Assembly: GCA_003667245.1 (NCBI GenBank)
Contig: RCNN01000113.1
Span: forward strand, 32,179 to 96,178
Direction of reading: 5' to 3'
DNA from: Heterostelium multicystogenum
Taxonomy: Eukaryota; Evosea; Eumycetozoa; Acytosteliales; Acytosteliaceae
Length of the DNA stretch: 64,000 nucleotides
Part shown: in pieces, positions 48,738 through 61,407 of the stretch
Position numbering within the stretch: position 1 is the stretch's first letter
Layout: each line of letters begins with the position of its first letter
Translations under genes and position numbers: made by a program
The notes under the pieces: model-generated
The model's input: only the letters and a program-made list of their open reading frames with translations
Database searches by the model: none
What the model was told of the DNA's origin: nothing

Positions 48738-51285
48738 TTAGTTTATGGTAAGAGTTACCTTTAGTTCAGCTAAATCGTCATTGATAACTCTCTTTGATTG
48801 CAAACTCTTTTGTCTTGCCTTAACAGAGTCGTCCAGCTTCGAGGCAACGGTGTCAATCTTTGATTGAAGCATCTCCTTTTCTTTGCTTTCCAGCTTGCCT
48901 TTGACTTTTGGATTGTTTGTTGAAACTGCTCTGCCTCCTCGGACCAAGAGGTTCTTGATGGTTGCAAGTTCTTCGTGACTCTTTTTTGTATTCATTGTAT
49001 TTGACGAGGAGGATGTCGATGGTCTTGGGGATGTTGGCAATAGCTGTTTTTCTGTTTGGTAGTAATTTACATTTCCAAATTAGTTTTTGGATTTCGCGTC
49101 GTTGATGAGCTTTTGTTTTCTCTAGGTTTAGCGCAGCGATAGAGTTTTGGAGTTTTTCCTTTCTCTCTCTGAGTTGTTGAAGCAGCTTCTCATTGTCTTG
49201 TGTTTTGGTACGTGTGTTCTCCATTTCCAACATGAATTTCTTTTTCTTTGAGATGTTCGAGTTTGATTTGGTACGGAGGAGTGAGGCTGGAGGAATGGCT
49301 GACAATCAACTCGACATAGGTGGCAGGGAATCGTCCAGATTTGCCTAGATATTCACCAGTCCACCAGCCGTCGGGTGACTGTGCAGTGACACGGATGGTT
49401 ACTCCTTGTTGGGAAAATCAAATCATCAGGGTTGGTGCGCCATTTTCCCCACCATTGTAGTCGTAGAGTGTCTTTGCAAAGATTTTTTGTTCGGGGATTT
49501 CTTTGTCACCAAAGATGTATGGATAGTCTCTCATCAGTGAGAGTGCGAGTGCATTGATAATGGGAGTATCTTCAACCAAGTTTTGAACATTGGTTCCAGC
49601 AGCACCAGAGTTACGTTCTTTAATCAAATTGGGTCCAAATACAGTTGAAAGATTGTGAATTTGCATCTTATTGTTTGCAGAATGTTGTGCAACTCTACCC
49701 AAGAATGCCATCAACTTTGAGAGAATTGCATAGTTTGTCTGTGGTAGTGATCTAACTAAATGTTTAATCAACTTGATTCTTGACGACAAATCATCCATCG
49801 CTAAAGTAACATTGTAAGTAAATCATCGCTTGTGTCGGTTAAATAATTATCATGTCAAACACCTACATTGAGCTGCAATAAATTTATCATATCTTTCATA
49901 TGTTAACAATGGTTCTGGTAATTCCTATATATGGGTGTTAGTTATAGATATTTGGTTGATATTCTTTTTTTTCTACCTACTCTAAGATAAAGTTTGAGTA
50001 AACCTGCAATTGCATGAGGATCGTGCTCTTGGAAGAGATCACATTTGTCTCCTCTATCGTATTGTTTCTTCCATTGCTCAATTGTATTGACTGAACCAGA
50101 GAGACGGAAAATACCGACTACATCCATTGCCTTCTTTTCAATATAGTCCATTGTCTGTGTGATAATGAGTGGAACATCAGATCCTGGTGGCACAGATCGC
50201 TCCACAGGAACACCAAATATGGCCTTGCTAGGGGCACCTCTTGTTCCCTTGGTGGGTGGTGGAGTGGAGGTAGGAGTGGGTGATTGGAATGTAAATGGTG
50301 GAATATTCCAAGACTGCATCTCTTGTTCAGTTTCAAATTTGATTACATAGCTTCCAGGGTGGGTATGTACAGAAGCAGAGTTTGGCTGATAGCTGTCCTT
50401 TGGGATCAACTCGAGTTTTGCCTCACGAGGAGAGCCCATAACTCTGATGACGTGCTCCTTGTAGTTGATGATTTCCTGATGCCTTTTACGATCGTGTGGA
50501 GACTTGTAGTAAAAGAGGAACTTGTCTGTCAAAATAAAGTATCTAGTATTATAGGACTTTTTACGGTTCTGTTTCTTGAGATAGGCTTCCTTGAGTGGGA
50601 CGAGAGACTTTGCTGGAACTTCGAGTGAGAGATTGCCAGCCAATTCATCTTCGCTGTCTTGCTCCTCGTTGTAGAGTGAAGGGTCGTCCACAGTCTTGGG
50701 GTCGGTGCGATTGTGGACAAAGAATGGGATTTGTAGATCAATGTTTAATGCACGGATATCTTGTCCAGTTGGCAACTCGACGTTGTTGTGGAAAAGACTA
50801 TACTGCTCATCAGTTGTGTTCAGCTTGAATTTGCATGTAATAAACTCAAGTAGATTTCCTATAGGTTTGGTGACATCGGCAGCAAGACGCATTGAGTGGG
50901 TCTTGTACACGACTTTGACTGGCTGCAATCGTCTGCGCAGCTCAACAACAACGTCAGCCGAGCCGAGTGGGTATGAAGAGAGTTTGGCGTTGTCGTCCAT
51001 CCACTTGACGACACGCTTCTCCCCTGGTGCTGCAATAGATTGACGCTGTGCTCCCATTGATGTAGCAGAAGGATTGGATGGGGCATCGATGTATGAGATC
51101 TGGAGCACATAGGAATCAGGTTTAGGAATGACCTGCTTGCTTGTAATGAAGTCTACAGCTTCGCGAACACTTATATTATAGTCATTAAACCTGATATTCT
51201 TGTACTTAATTGGACAGGATGGTGGAAATCCAATTTTTAAGCCAAATGTTTTATAGCCTTGTTGTTGATTTATTTGTGAAGACAT
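48738..51285 (-). CDS. RhoGAP protein with ubiquitin-like, PH, SH3 and coiled-coil regions
   Basis: Predicted Rho-family GTPase-activating protein of the actin cytoskeleton. Order: N-terminal talin-head-like ubiquitin-fold segments (LKIGFPPSCPIKYKNIRFN; KVVYKTHSMRLAADVTKPIG), PH domain (KEAYLKKQNRKKSYNTRYFI; LFYYKSP), a Pro/Thr linker, RhoGAP (IFGVPVER; GIFRLSGS with the arginine finger; AGLLKLYLRELPEPLL; QHSANNKMQIHNLSTVFGPNLI), then SH3 (AKTLYDYNGGE; DGWWTGEYLGKSGRFPATYVEL) and a C-terminal coiled coil with Lys/Glu repeats. Exons 51285-49981, 49924-49867 and from 49800. Frame changes near 49430, 49050 and 48860. Length of about 830 aa. Confidence 0.88.
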
Positions 51286-51876
51286 GATTGACTCGATGAC
51301 TCAACTAACTGCTAACAATCTGAATGAATGACGAACTAACAAAGTCTACTATTTCAACAAATTATCTTTACAATCTTATATATAACCTTTGACTATCTGT
51401 CTATCTTTCTTTCTGCCAATATCTATCTTAACTATCTATCTAAGTTTTCACTTTCGACCAACTAGCTATTACTTAACTATAATACAAAATATAATACAAC
51501 AATAAGTAGTAAAATAGAAAACTATCTTTCTTTTATCTATCTGTTTGAGTAACACACCCAATTCAAATTAATAAAAAATGAGTGAGTGTGAACTGTTTTG
51601 TTGTTGTTTTTTCTTTTAATTGATTTTTGAAATGAGATGTGTTAGTTTTGTTTGGTGGTGATTTTTATTTTAATGAGGGTTTGGACTCCATTTTGCTCCA
51701 CAAGTCAAGTCACCCATTTATTAGTCCGACCATCTAGTGAGACAATACTAATACCAATACAATTCAACTATCATTAAGATATAGTTTTAGATCTATTTTG
51801 TTAATCATTTAATTTGTAAACAAATATATATACCTTTTTTTGTAAAATTCAATGATATACACATAATTATTTATAT
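51286..51876. promoter_or_regulatory. Divergent promoter region
   Basis: Between the RhoGAP gene (-) and the ARPC1-like gene (+). It has repeated CTATCT blocks at about 51395-51540. No coding sequence. Confidence 0.4.
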
Positions 51877-52986
51877 ATGATTAAAATTAAAGAGATATTG
51901 AATATTGGTTGTTCTTTTATTAGATGTTATACTTGGAATCATGATAGATCAAGTAGGATGGATGTTAACCAAAGAAAACTATATATATTTTACTAATTAC
52001 TAATTTATCATTGAATTTCCCCCAGAAATAGCATTATCATCAAAATATATGTAAATTTACAATATTATATATTCCAAAGTTCTATCTAATAATGGTGATG
52101 GTGGTGATGATGATGATGACAATGACAACATGAATGGATATTAGAATATCAATTGGATCATCATGAAGGAATGGTAACATCCTTGCATTGGTCTAGTTTG
52201 GATAACTGTATTATATCCTGTGCTGAAGATAAACTTTCAATTCATTGGAGCCTCGATAACTCATTAAATAAGTGGATTCCAAGGATAACCACGGTAAGAG
52301 TAAGCAAGTCATGTGATCAGCTGGCTTTGAGTCCCCTAGGAAATAAATATGCATTGACCACTGCTGAAAACAATCTGATGATCTTGTACTATACAGGCGA
52401 GTCTGATCACTGGCTCTCTCAAAGATATGGCCCTGCAAACTCAAAGCACAGAGTCACCAGAATGGCTTGGAATCCATCAAACAATAATATGCTGGCGTGT
52501 GGGAGCACCAATGGCCGACTTACGGTCCTAAATGTGTACATATCACTCATAGACAAACATTTACCAAATAGTATAGGTAACTTCCAAATGATCACTCGCA
52601 TCGATGATAGAGAGTGCGATGGTTTCATCCAAGCTGTGGCTTGGTCAAACGATGGCAGATACCTGGCATACTCATCTCAAGCATCGAGATTGACCATCGT
52701 GGAGGTGGTCAACTATCGATTCACAATCAATACCCTCCTCAAATTAGAGACACTCCCAGTTTGCGATTTGGTATTCGCCAGAGACAGCAAGCAATTGATT
52801 GCCCTTTCCTACGATCATAAAATAACTAAACTAACACTCGACAGCACTGCCAACCAATGGATGATAGCAGCTGTATCAAATACTGAAGAGACCTATCAAT
52901 TTAGGCCAAAGTTGATGGCATTCAAAGATAATGAATATTCAGTTCAATCATCCATCGATGGATCGATTGCCATTATAGCATTGTAG
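51877..52986 (+). CDS. Divergent ARPC1-like WD40 protein (Arp2/3 complex)
   Basis: Resembles subunit 1 (p40/p41-Arc) of the Arp2/3 actin-nucleating complex. Exon 1 (51877-51952) reads ...RCYTWNHDRSK and exon 2 (52026-52050) IALSSKY, matching the ITCHAWN-DRSQIAL start of ARPC1. The main exon keeps EWILEYQLDHHEGMVTS, NCIISCAEDKLSIHW, RVTRMAWNPSNNNMLACGSTNGRLTVLN, GFIQAVAWSNDGRYLAYSSQ, and YSVQSSIDGSIAIIAL at the end. The blades align but are weakly conserved, and an Asp/Gly-rich insert follows blade 1 near 52090-52135, with one frame break there. Exact joining between 52050 and 52130 is unsettled. It may be a second, fast-evolving copy. Confidence 0.72.
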
Positions 52987-53077
52987 TTATTCGCTCTATA
53001 GGTAATACAAATAAAGATGTATATAATATTATTTATCTCTCTCTATTTCTGCAATTACAATTGATGATGTCGATGAC

Positions 53078-54243
53078 TTAGAAGTCCAGTTTGACCTCCA
53101 GATTTAGTGGTAAGGCCGAGTCCGAAGCTTGTTGGGAGTCGTAGTTATTTTTACATTCTTTACACTCATTCACTAGTTCCTGTAGGTTGGTTGGTGAGAT
53201 GAATCCTTTAAGTCTTTCCTCGTCAGTCCACTCATATTCCAAATCGTTTCTCTTTATCTTAATAGGCATCTGTTTGTAATATATCTTGATGCAAGGGATT
53301 CCGGCTTGAATATAAATAAACAGATGGGTGAGTATATTGGCTCGGAAGTTCAACATCATCCCTCTCTTCTTTACATACCTATGTCACTATAGTTCTCTTT
53401 GTTATAATCGAATCCAGATTGATTGATAAAGAATACTTTGATTTCTTTATGTTCTTTAGCAATCTCCTTAAAGTTGTCATATCTATAGATTAAATAATTT
53501 TGATACAAGTCAGAATATATAACTACATCGATATATATATAGTGAATGTGACTAGGTGTATTTACGTTTGTCTTGCCAAGTTAAACCAATCGACACAATA
53601 TACAATGAATATAATATGATTCTGATCTTCTTGAGCTGCTTCCAGGGCGTCGGGCAACGCAGTGAATTCCATCGGCTCCAACATCTGATTCTTTAGTTTA
53701 TCCAATATCATATTTGTTATATCTTTAGTTGTAAGTGGCTGTGCTTCTCTATAATCAATTAAAATGCAGTAACTGTTAGATTGCATTGAGCAAAACGCAA
53801 TGCGTTTCATTATGTATATTGCATACTCTGTTTTTATCATAGCATCGATCTTGTCATCATCAAGATCGTCTTCATCATCGTCGTCGTCGTCATCATCACT
53901 GTCGATGATATTGGCCAGATTCGCCACTGAAACACTTGATCTCTTGTTAGCTATCTGATTGGGTGAAGCATTTTTGTTATCTATGCTAATATCTTTTGTG
54001 TGAATGGCATCGAATATCTTTTTATCTTTACTGTATTAATTGCAATTATAGTGTAAGTAATCGTATTAACCCAGATGCTACATTGTCGCAATAATACCTT
54101 TTAAGTAGCCATTTCTTCAATGAACGTTTATGTAATTTCTTCTTCTCCTTCTCTTTCTCTAAATTCTTATCATTTCCTACTCCTGCTTTATCTTTACTAG
54201 ATTTATCTTTAATATCTTTATCTTTCTTATCTTTTTTATCCAT
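53078..54243 (-). CDS. Thioredoxin-fold protein without a CxxC site
   Basis: The N-terminus is Lys/Asp-rich (MDKKDKKDKDIKDK...), followed by a poly-Asp run (IIDSDDDDDDDDEDDLDDD) and a middle domain with YCILIDYREAQPL. The C-terminal 130 aa look like a thioredoxin fold: FIVYCVDWFNLARQTYDNF, EIKVFFINQSGFDYN, then GIPCIKIYYKQMPIKIKR, the usual cis-Pro region (..GIP..). The expected WCxxC is VDWFN, so no redox pair. Introns near 54060-54095, about 53480-53560 and about 53300-53380 are in phase. A proteostasis or adaptor role is possible; none can be assigned. Confidence 0.5.
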
Positions 54244-54490
54244 AACTATATATCTATATAACTATATATCTAAAACTATATATCTAAAACTATATCTGTA
54301 TCATAGATCTGATCAATTAGGAATATATCAAAATTAATACTAAATTTGGATCTTAAGTCTGCCTGATGACTTTGACACTTTTCAAATTTAGTGATTCATG
54401 CACCTTCACACCCCTCCTCATATAGGCAAAAGATATATTACATCTCACACTTGATCAAGAAAGAACATTAGAGCGCCAGTATAGATCACA

Positions 54491-56408
54491 ATGAATATCG
54501 ATGAGCTTGAAGAAGGAGAACATGAAGAGCAGGACTATAATCCAGCTGGAGTAGGTTCACTTCAAATACCATCACCTACTTCTTTGCAGGTGTCGTCGAC
54601 TGCCGCTGCAGCCGGAAAGAGTGCAGTTGCCGCCGATCATATCATTGACAAGCTGTCTTTAGAGAATATATTTATAACGTTCATTGAGAATAGACTACAG
54701 TGTCGACCTCTGCTTGAACAAAAGATAAAAGAGCAGTTCCTGTCAAACGACGGCAGCAACCATCAGACGAAAATGAAATCAGAGTTCGCTGCCTTACTGT
54801 CGATACTGTCCGACCACGATTCGATAGATTCATCAATCAACTTTATTATCTTATTCTACAGTCTATCGATTAAATATGTCTATGAGCAGGAGGGCAACGC
54901 TAATGGCAGTGCGCAGCACAGTGCACGAGTGCTTTATGAGCTGTTCAACAAGCAAGGCAACCATAATCTTTGGTGTAAGTTATCAAAGCAACACACGAGG
55001 ACTCAAGATCAATAGAGCGACGATCAACTAACTAGCTGAATCACTTCACTCTTGTTGGGATATCAGTGTTTGTCGAGTTGGTATATCAGTTGATTGTAAA
55101 TAGAAAACAAGACTCCACTGAAAGAATGGAATCAATCGTTCATATATCAAAATGTCGTCCAGAAACATAGCAACTCGGCAGCAGACGCCGAAGGCTCAAG
55201 GGCAATCGACATCCTCTATCTTATCCTGATGCCTCTGATGTGGGAGTCATCCATTTTTGTTGTAAATGTAAAGATCCATTAAATGGCCATGCATAAGATG
55301 ACAATACTAATGCTAACGTTGGTTGTGAATAGAATATAATAAGATATATAGGATCGATGCTATCATTCTCTATAAGTATAGAGTTTTACAATATTTTGGA
55401 ATATGTTAACCAATTCCAGAGCACTATGGTTCGTCTTGACAAGCCAAACACTGTGGTGTCTCTGCAAGACAGCAACGATGATGTTGGCGTTGATTGTAAA
55501 TTACCAACACTAAGTGAACTATTCGACATCCACTCGAGCGACGGAGCAGGTGGCAATGGCCATGTGCCTTGGACAAATCAAAGAGGTTGGACATTCATGT
55601 TTTACATTACAAATATATTGTTGGTCGACCATCTCATACTCTATGAATCGAATTCCTTTGAACAGCTAGCAATCAACGCTCCCCAATTCACAGCGACTAT
55701 ACTCAAAGTCATATTAACTTACTATCTATGTCCAATCGGCTCCATAGGTATGATTTGTTTGTTGTTACTTGTCTATCAATGATAGAATACTAATGTATCA
55801 AATGATTTAACTTTAAATGATTATAGTGCTTCCAAATTCAGAGATCATGGTCAAGTTGTTATCTCTAGTTATCAACCATTGGATAGTATCGAAGCCATTG
55901 CTCATCGTCGAGTTGCCAGATCAAGACACTGCAGTCAATGAGCAAGCAGAGAACAAGCACAGTGTATTACAGCTGATTGCCAATATTTGTATATTTGGTT
56001 TCTTATTTGAAGAATTCCATCTATTAAGTAGTCACATCGACAGAATTCACTCGACACTGCTCAATCTTTTGTACAGGTTAGATAATAATATAAATATCAG
56101 TAGCAGTGACCGTGCCAATGTCAGCAAAGCAATCAAGTCAAACCTAACATTTGATTACTTTTCAGGTTGTGTGGAGAATATCATCAAAACTACACAATGA
56201 CAAATCAAAGGAGGCGAACGACAATGACTCCATTGTAAATATGGTTAACAGACTTGCTCAAATATTACAAATGATAATGAATAATAATTATAGTTCGGCG
56301 ACTGATAGAAGTAACAGCAGTTCAACTGAGGATAGCATGGTTATAGATTCAAACGATAAATATCTTCAACTTCTGTCAAAGTTACCGATTAAAAACACCA
56401 TTAACTAA
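54491..56408 (+). CDS. Unrecognised conserved-looking helical protein
   Basis: Not recognised. Acidic start (MNIDELEEGEHEEQDYN), then Ala/Ser-rich linker, and a long predicted helical body: DKLSLENIFITFIENRLQCR, DSSINFIILFYSLSIKYVYEQ, ILYLILMPLMWESSIFV, NIIRYIGSMLSFSISIEFY, WTNQRGWTFMFYITNILLVD, and IHSTLLNLLYRLDNNINIS with SNVSKAIKSNL-like end. It ends in a Ser/Asn-rich tail (NNNYSSATDRSNSSST). Introns near 54974-55067, 55264-55330 and 55749-55826. Frame changes near 55170 and 56195. The C-terminal ANVSKAIKSNL and preceding helices faintly resemble FAM126/hyccin proteins, but the rest does not clearly match; treat as unknown. Confidence 0.55.
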
Positions 56409-56489
56409 CATAATATTAAATAAATAACGATTATCATTATTATTATTATTATCATTATTATTATTATTTGTTAAGTGTATTACTATTAT

Positions 56490-56991
56490 TTATTTCTTTT
56501 GTAGTTGCTGCTGCTGCTGTTGCTTTTGTATCAGATTATTATCTTGTTGTTGTGTGTTTGATAAATAACTGTTAAAGAACTTTTCTCTTTCAATATCAGC
56601 ATCTTTAGATACTTTAATCAATTGTTCTTCTTTCTTCTTTAGGAATTGATCTTGGTGTTTCAATTCTTTCTCAATCTCAATGTTCTCCTCAAGCAGTGTT
56701 TTATTGCATTGTTCGTCTTTCATCAATATGAATATATCACCTGTGTAGACCCATCGTTTATTTGTATCTCCGGAAGATCTCTGTTTATTGAGCAGTGTCA
56801 ATGCTTCTTGGTTTAGTTTGTGTCTGTGTTTTAAATCTACAAGCTATAGTAAACCATTGAATTGCTCATAAATATTAGTTTGCTATCATGAAGTGCAAAA
56901 GTCGTTAGGTATTACTTACCTTCTCTCTATGATATTGTATTTCATCGGCTAATTCCTCTTTATAATTAAACAACTCTTCAAATCGGTTCAT
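56490..56991 (-). CDS. pdrg1: PDRG1-like prefoldin-family protein
   Basis: Small coiled-coil protein of the PAQosome/prefoldin-like module. Exons 56920-56991 and 56490-56843 give 141 aa. Coiled coil 1 (MNRFEELFNYKEELADEIQYHRE) and NQEALTLLNKQRS are followed by KRWVYTGDIFILMKDEQ, which matches the PDRG1 centre (..VW.C.G..FI.....), then coiled coil 2 and a Gln-rich tail. Canonical GTAAGT donor. No break. Confidence 0.72.
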
Positions 56992-57943
56992 TTTTGAATA
57001 TATAAATGTATGTATATATGTATGTATATTTATGTTATGTATATATGTATCTGTATGTATATAAATCTAATATAGATATGCAGTAACAAGGTAAGACCAA
57101 TTTTTTAAAACTTAAAGTCGGTGAAACTTCAGAGACAATCTAACTTTCTAGTTTACCAAAGATAAACAATACAAAGACATATTATCCATTTATGATAATC
57201 GTCTACTTAACTATCATATTCATTATAATTAGACAAGAGTATCTTCCCGTTGTTTAAATGATTTAATAATGATATATATGTATATCAAACCACAAACATA
57301 ACATACCTAATTCATTCATACATTCATTCATTCATTCATTTATTCATTCATTCATAGATTTATTCATTCATACATTTATTCACAGAAAACAAGATTTAAA
57401 GTAGAATAGATTAATATTATTCACAGATTACCAACACTTTTAAACAAGATTGGAAAGAATCCACATTTTTATTTATTGGAGCGTATTACAAAATACAATT
57501 AACTTTTAAGTTAAAGATGTGGGTTAATTCAGTTTTAGAATATGATACAGCTCATTTATTTGACTGTTAGTTTAACACAATAGTATTTATCTAATTTAAA
57601 GACTCCATCTCTAATTAAAATTTTGAAATCTAAGTGTAGAGATATTTCAAGAAAATCATTCTAACAGATCCTTCTGCACAATGATATACGTCATATTAGT
57701 AATATAAATCAAACTAATTTAACCATGAAATATTGGGATTTTTTGAAGTTTATAACTATATAAAGTTATCTATTGGTTTAGTTCGAATGTTTTAAAGTAA
57801 TTGAAATATTGGTTCTCCAAGAAAACAAACTAGAATTAGTTTTTACATATATAATTCTAAATCCATTGTTGTTTTGGTAATTTGGATTAATATTTTTTAA
57901 CAATTTTATCAAAATTAAGAATTTATATATCAAATAACCAATA
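56992..57943. other. Intergenic region with CATT tandem repeats
   Basis: (CATT)n microsatellite at about 57312-57380 and TATG/TGTA repeats at about 57000-57060. A/T-rich elsewhere; no gene supported. Confidence 0.5.
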
Positions 57944-59581
57944 ATGACAACTGATATATCATATTTCACTGAATTGACAAAGAAGCCACATGTCCCATTT
58001 CATGGATATATTAGATATGAATATATCTTTGTTTTATTTCTAATGGTTATTTTATTTTATTGGATGTAAGTAATATTTACTTGGAACATTAAAAATTATT
58101 TGAATTTAGAATTAATATTGTTAATATAGATACATAAAAGAAGTCATCCACATATAAAAAATAGTAAAAGATTTTGCTCTCTTTGATTTTTTATCATCGA
58201 TATTTAGAAATAGATTTCACTTGTTCTTTAGACACCAGTATGAAGCCAATCAAGACCAATCCATTTTCAAAGTTAATTTGCTTCTTCAGGATTTAATTTG
58301 TATCACAGACCCTTCTTACATTAAACATGTATGTAATTATCGTCCAATTAAATATACAAGAAATCAAGGTTTGATAGAGGCTTTGAATGGATGTGGTAAG
58401 AATGTTTTCAGTGGTGAAGGTACACAATGGAGTCAACATAGAAAGGTCACAGCAAGCCAGTTTAATTCTTTCAAACTTCCAAAGATGGAAAAACCAATTA
58501 ACATGATTACAGACAGATTTGTTACAAAGATTGAGAGCTATGCAATGAAGAATGAAAATATGGAAATGGATATTCAAAAGAATTCAGCTCTTATACATTG
58601 GATGTGTTATTTAAAGTGGGATTTGGCTATGATCTCAATACTATTCAAAGTGGTCCTGTCGGTACCACTTCAAAAATTATCAAGAGATTAGAGTGTGTAA
58701 TGGCCAACATCACAAAGCGTTGTCTTTGTCCATTCCCTTACTGGAATTATTATACCACATTTACTGTAGGTGTATTTATGATTCTCTACATAATTTGTAC
58801 TTACTTAGGTTCTTTGTTGTTTAGGAATCTAAATTTTCTAAATTCATTGATTTGGTAAAAGATTTCAAGAACCATTTCATGAAGCAAGATTATGCCTTAA
58901 CTGAAGAGGCTGGATTGTTACATTCTCTTATGGTTCAAATGAAAGAGGGAAAAATAGATGACACTGAAATCCTTGCCAATATGTTGTGTTATATTATTGC
59001 AGGTCATGATACAACTTCCAAAGCACTTTCCTATGCTATTTGGTTCTTGGCAAAGCATCAAGGTATACTAGAGAATGTTCGAAGTGAGGTTAACAGTGTA
59101 ATTGATGCTTCAGAAAATGGTTACATATCAAATAAGGATCTCAATAAGCTTCCACTTCTCCAGCAAGTACTCCTTGAATCTTTGAGAATGAAACCACTTG
59201 TTTCTTTTATTCTTCTTCAGTGTATTGAAGATGATATTGTTGGAGATACTGAAATATATGCTGGTGCTCAGTTAGTTTTGTTGACAGAAGCTGTATACAG
59301 GAACCCAAAGTACTTCAATGATCCTGATACTTTCAAACCGGAGAGATGGAAGGGAGTATCGTTTGAAAGTTGTACCGATCACAACCTTTTTGCATTTGGA
59401 TATGGACCAAGAATGTGTCCAGGTCGTAAGATGGTTCGTGTTGAGATGATGATCCTCTTTGCAAAGCTGATAAGGAATTTCGAATTCAAACTAGCCAGTT
59501 CCTCTGAAAGAAGTAGTGGATGAACATGTATTTGTACTCTCGCCTGAAGGTGGAATGAACGTCCATCTGATCAAAATTTAA
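57944..59581 (+). CDS. Cytochrome P450
   Basis: Membrane-anchored haem monooxygenase; substrate unknown. Exon 1 (57944-58065) encodes an N-terminal membrane helix (EYIFVLFLMVILFYWM). Later motifs: C-helix GEGTQWSQHRKVT, LTLDVLFKVGFGYD, I-helix ILANMLCYIIAGHDTTSKA, K-helix ESLR (QQVLLESLRMKP), FKPERW, haem-binding FGYGPRMCPGRKM and C-terminal VLSPEGGMNVHL. One intron lies at about 58768-58824. Frame breaks near 58600 (two bases extra or one missing) and 59505. The proline-rich hinge after the anchor is not recognisable between 58130 and 58210, so the 5' part may be damaged. Confidence 0.85.
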
Positions 59582-60014
59582 AAAAAATACCATTGATTGT
59601 ATTTTTCTTTTTCATTCAATGGTCTTCAAATACTATAATTATAGTACAACAAAATATAAAGATTTGAGAATTATCACCTAACAATCTATTTTTGAATGGA
59701 TGGAAAATAGATATTTGTTAAATTTGAAAGGATTTGTAAAGGATAAGTACAATAAAGAGAATCAGTACAAAAAATAGTCTTCGAACCAATAATTAGTTAA
59801 AATGAACTGCTCACCTTTGTTAATATATGAAATGTTTTAAAACCAAACAAAACATTTGCCAATATTCACACACATTTTTCATCGTAAAAATCAGATATTT
59901 TTTAAATAGTTTTAGCTGAAATTGGGAATCCAACAAATTCGGACAATATTATTATTATTATTGATCATTCACTTTTGGATTTAAATATTTTTAAATACAT
60001 AGGTAGTTATCAAA
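59582..60014 (+). promoter_or_regulatory. Upstream region of copy E
   Basis: It has the AATTCGGACAAT core (about 59937-59948) and a GATCATTCACTTTTGGATTT block (59963-59982) as in copy C. The distal AAAAATCAGATATT block (59886-59899) is here in the opposite orientation to the gene. The CTGTAAGT donor-like segment is absent. Confidence 0.5.
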
Positions 60015-61169
60015 ATGTCAAGACAAATGTTTAATTGTGTTTTTATATTGTACACAATTTTAAATGTTTTAATTGTGATTTCAGTATGTAATCATTTTAA
60101 TGTTCAATCGATTCTATTGATGTTAATATCATTGTTGTTTGATGAATTTTAGAGAGAACCACCAACATCTTTGAATTGTTTCAGCAATAGTCATATTTAT
60201 ACTCGATTTGCATTGATAAATGGTTCGATTTTGGAAGAGTTTGAGATCTCTGGAGACCCTACTATCATGGGTACACTTGGATTGGTTGGTGATAATAATT
60301 ATTTAACTTTGATATCAAATTTGAATGGAACCAATCCATTATATTGTTCTATTTCAATATTCAATGCAAAAGAAAATACTATTATCGATAAAGAAAACAT
60401 CCAATGAAAGAATATCATTATTTCTTTATGCTTGGAACAAGAATTCAATGGGATCAAAATAGAAATCAAATCTACAGTCTTGTCGTTGATATGAGATATG
60501 CTAATAGTTCAATTATTACAGTTGATTTCACAGATTATACTGCACCGTAAGTATTATTACTTTATCATTCAATATTCAGATATTTAATACTTAAATCAAT
60601 ATTTAATGATCAAATAGAACAAGATTCTATCAATTCTTAGATAATTTCTTGGATTATACAAGTCCAGCAATCTATTATGATGAATCAGCAGATATTATTT
60701 ACACAGTTTATGCACCAATCCAAGGGTATGATGTTTTTATCAAAGTATTCTATTTATCAAATCATACATTCTCAGACACCACTTATCAATTCAAATTGAG
60801 TATTGAACTCTCTTCCCCAGCGATAACACCTTTTCATATGAATCAAAGTTGTATCTTGGTGTTTTATAATGAAGATGGAGATCCAATATTTGGAGCAACA
60901 CCAATATATCTGACACAAATCGATCTTCAATCAAATACAATTCGAGATATCATCACTATTTATAATACATCGATTGCATCTGCATGTGAAACATTTGTAT
61001 TTGATAAAATGGATATGCGATCATCCTTCAACAAAATCCAAGTCTAAGTCAAAGTTGGGGACCTATTCTTTATCCTAAAGTGATTGATCTTGTTACATTT
61101 GATATTATACTTGATGAAGAGTATGCAAATCCGATGATCTATGCAACTCATGTTTTTCAATCACAATAA
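60015..61169 (+). pseudogene. Secreted repeat-protein family copy E (multiple frame breaks)
   Basis: Exons 60015-60083 (signal peptide MSRQMFNCVFILYTIL...VIS), 60153-60546 and 60618-61169 with intact splice sites. Compared with A-D, one A is missing near 60393, one T near 60834, one T is extra near 60868, and one base is missing near 61005. All but the third and second together leave frame. It is either a decaying copy or affected by homopolymer errors; the density exceeds that of the other copies. It carries the DMRYANSS variant also found in copy C. Confidence 0.75.
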
Positions 61170-61407
61170 ATACTGTACAAAATCTTTCAAACCTAGTAAA
61201 TACAGCTTATTTAATGACAAGTGTAAAAATATACTATCTTCCAATTCCAGGACTACCAACTCTTTTCCAATGAATAGAAAGGTAAAATAATTGAAAATAA
61301 AATTATTATTTCAAATTTTATTAAGTTTCATCTTTTTTATTAATATTTTAATTATTAATATAAATCTAAAGAATTAATGATGTTTTGAAAGTAATGTTGA
61401 AAATGAT

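Noticed and set aside
54491..56408. Assignment to the hyccin/FAM126 family
   Set aside because: Only a short C-terminal helix looks similar; the central conserved hyccin segments could not be matched with confidence.
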